Of a DNA stretch of 64,000 nucleotides, positions 63,097 through 64,000 are shown one piece after another. Numbering within the stretch: the stretch's first letter is position 1; the number at the start of each line of letters is the position of its first letter. The notes under the pieces are model-generated. The model was not told the DNA's origin. It searched no databases and saw only the letters and a list, made by a program, of their open reading frames with translations. The DNA comes from Chryseotalea sp. WA131a (GTDB taxonomy: Bacteria; Bacteroidota; Bacteroidia; Cytophagales; Cyclobacteriaceae), in the NCBI GenBank assembly GCA_025370075.1, contig CP073016.1:558001-622000 (forward strand), given 5' to 3'. The position numbers and the translations under genes are program-made.

Positions 63097-63298
63097 CTGT
63101 TCGGCATCTGTCACTAACAAGCGGACAGAAACTTGGATGAAAAGTATTTCTTATCCTATCTGAACCTTGCTAATGGACATTTGCAATGTCGAATCTGGAT
63201 AAAATGGATTTCTAATCCTATGCAGGTATTGGTAGCTTGTAACTGGCTTGATTGAAAATCAATTTTATCTGTCGTTTGATGTTATAAATGTCGAACAG
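63097..63298. other. Structured non-coding element with inverted ends and internal direct repeats
   Basis: The ends CTGTTCGGCAT (63097-63107) and ATGTCGAACAG (63288-63298) are inverted repeats with ten of eleven positions paired. Inside are two 25-nt direct repeats (63135-63159 and 63197-63221, 21 of 25 identical), each with GGAT and ATCC at its two ends, and a hairpin GACATT/AATGTC (63176-63190). The gap between the flanking genes is 336 nt and holds no gene. This could be a miniature inverted-repeat element or a structured RNA. Confidence 0.45.
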
Positions 63299-63302
63299 TA
63301 CC

Positions 63303-64000
63303 TCAATCCCTCCTGGTCACCTCGGGACTTCCTTGATACTTGATTGAACTCACAGCATCTGTATCCATCTCTAAGGTGTTTCTGGCATTCACCCGCGCAC
63401 GGCCTAGTTTCTTTGCTTCCACTACTGCATCTTCCACTTCGTATTGGCCGGCTTTGAGTTGTGCCAGGCCGGTTACTTCGGCTTGCAAAAAACGGCCTTC
63501 ACCATCCAATTCAAAAACCATTGGCCCCGTCATTTCAATATCTAGGTTTTGCACTTTTAGTTCAGCATCGCCCACCATGGTGCCTTTCAGCGCAATGTTT
63601 AGTTCTTCTTCATCAAAGCCAATTACTTTAAATTCGCCTGCACCTGTAATCTTTAATTTTGAAAGTGAGGGAAGTAAAATGGTGATTTTTATACGGTCCT
63701 CTGTAATGTCTTTTTCCCAAAATGTTCTTCCCCTGCTTTCATAATCAATTTCCAACGTCTCTCCTGAAACGTTCACTTTGTATTTTCTCTTTTCACGCTC
63801 GGGGCCATCAAGCTCTACGGAGAACCGTTCGCTTTGTTTGATACGCAAATCAAAAATCCCTTTCACTTCCACTTCGGTAAAATCTTTTAGCCCGTATTGG
63901 TCTTTGTCATCAAGCCCCTGTTCTGATTTTGGCTTTTCAGGACAGGTAATGCACTCCAACCCTTTTTCGGTCATTTCCCATGTTTGCTCATCGCTATTGT
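63303..64000 (-). CDS. DUF2807/GIN-domain protein (5' end outside window)
   Basis: At least 232 residues, open to the right end of the window (no start seen; reading continues past the ATG at 63974). The visible part is a head-GIN/DUF2807 domain: FTEVEVKGIFDLRIKQSERFSVELDG, then LKITGAGEFKVIGFDEEELNIALKGTMVGDAELKVQNLDIEMTGPMVF and repeated beta strands ending in RARVNARNTLEMDTDAVSSIKYQGSPEV. This right-handed beta fold is common in Bacteroidota envelope proteins of unknown role. The N-terminal region here is not the usual signal-bearing one, so a longer multi-domain protein is likely. Confidence 0.85.
   Translation of the reverse strand, partial: NSDEQTWEMTEKGLECITCPEKPKSEQGLDDKDQYGLKDFTEVEVKGIFDLRIKQSERFSVELDGPEREKRKYKVNVSGETLEIDYESRGRTFWEKDITEDRIKITILLPSLSKLKITGAGEFKVIGFDEEELNIALKGTMVGDAELKVQNLDIEMTGPMVFELDGEGRFLQAEVTGLAQLKAGQYEVEDAVVEAKKLGRARVNARNTLEMDTDAVSSIKYQGSPEVTRRD

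Noticed and set aside
1..64000. CRISPR array, tRNA, rRNA or complete insertion sequence
   Set aside because: No regularly spaced direct repeats, no tRNA-like fold and no transposase were found by eye; a tRNA scan would be needed to exclude a divergent one.

Overview
The window looks like a chromosomal segment of a Bacteroidota bacterium, most likely order Cytophagales. The supporting signs are many short lipoproteins with SxC lipoboxes, an OmpA protein with thrombospondin-type-3 repeats, MacB/FtsX-like double permeases, a one-chain E1 alpha/beta dehydrogenase, promoters with a TAnnTTTG minus-7 box, and sparse Shine-Dalgarno sequences. Placement below phylum level is inference. Both ends cut through genes: ftsH on the left and a DUF2807/GIN-domain protein on the right.

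Layout. 1-2.7 kb: housekeeping (ftsH, rsfS, birA). 2.8-8.8 kb: a helix-hairpin-helix membrane protein directly followed by a 1327-residue DUF4011-like/SF1 helicase with a Vsr-like tail, a small glycine-rich protein and a zeta-toxin-like kinase whose last codons are frameshifted. 8.8-13.4 kb: maf, an ORFan lipoprotein followed by a hairpin-rich spacer, an amidohydrolase and two small exported proteins. 13.4-19.3 kb: an accessory stress-type block on the minus strand (fasciclin, OMPLA-like barrel, truncated Old Yellow Enzyme, acidic and His-rich small proteins, an eRF1-like protein, an lmo0937-type peptide, an AraC regulator). 19.6-31.9 kb: envelope and metabolism (OmpA, a LysM transglycosylase, O-methyltransferase, CocE-like hydrolase, PhoD-like phosphatase, fasciclin lipoprotein, APC permease). 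32.0-33.6 kb: an AlkB-type monooxygenase with an NTF2-like partner. 33.6-44.1 kb: an export and regulation locus (two MacB-like permeases, a LolD/MacB-type ATPase and an HlyD-type adaptor), divergent from an NtrC-family regulator and its histidine kinase. 44.1-48.1 kb: mostly housekeeping (HNH nuclease, a Cys-less NlpC/P60 protein, smpB, tsaD) plus a four-helix-bundle gene flanked by inverted word repeats. 48.1-57.2 kb: tamB, small proteins, RNase P RNA, an NtrC-like regulator without an HTH, and a LuxE-like protein. 57.2-64.0 kb: fused E1, a frameshifted membrane gene, a NagX-like acyltransferase, a beta-CASP hydrolase, a structured non-coding element and the GIN-domain protein.

The clearest regulatory picture is in 36-44 kb. 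Three genes (36024, 38574, 39509 starts) have upstream boxes resembling ECF-sigma promoters (TGCAAC, 16-17 nt, then CGTCTAAT or a variant). The adaptor gene instead has a sigma-54-like box with a perfect 14-bp palindrome about 75 nt further upstream, beside the divergent NtrC-type regulator. A second theme spans the window: many intergenic gaps hold long inverted repeats built from short repeated words, with a different word in each gap.

No tRNA, rRNA, CRISPR array or complete insertion sequence was seen.
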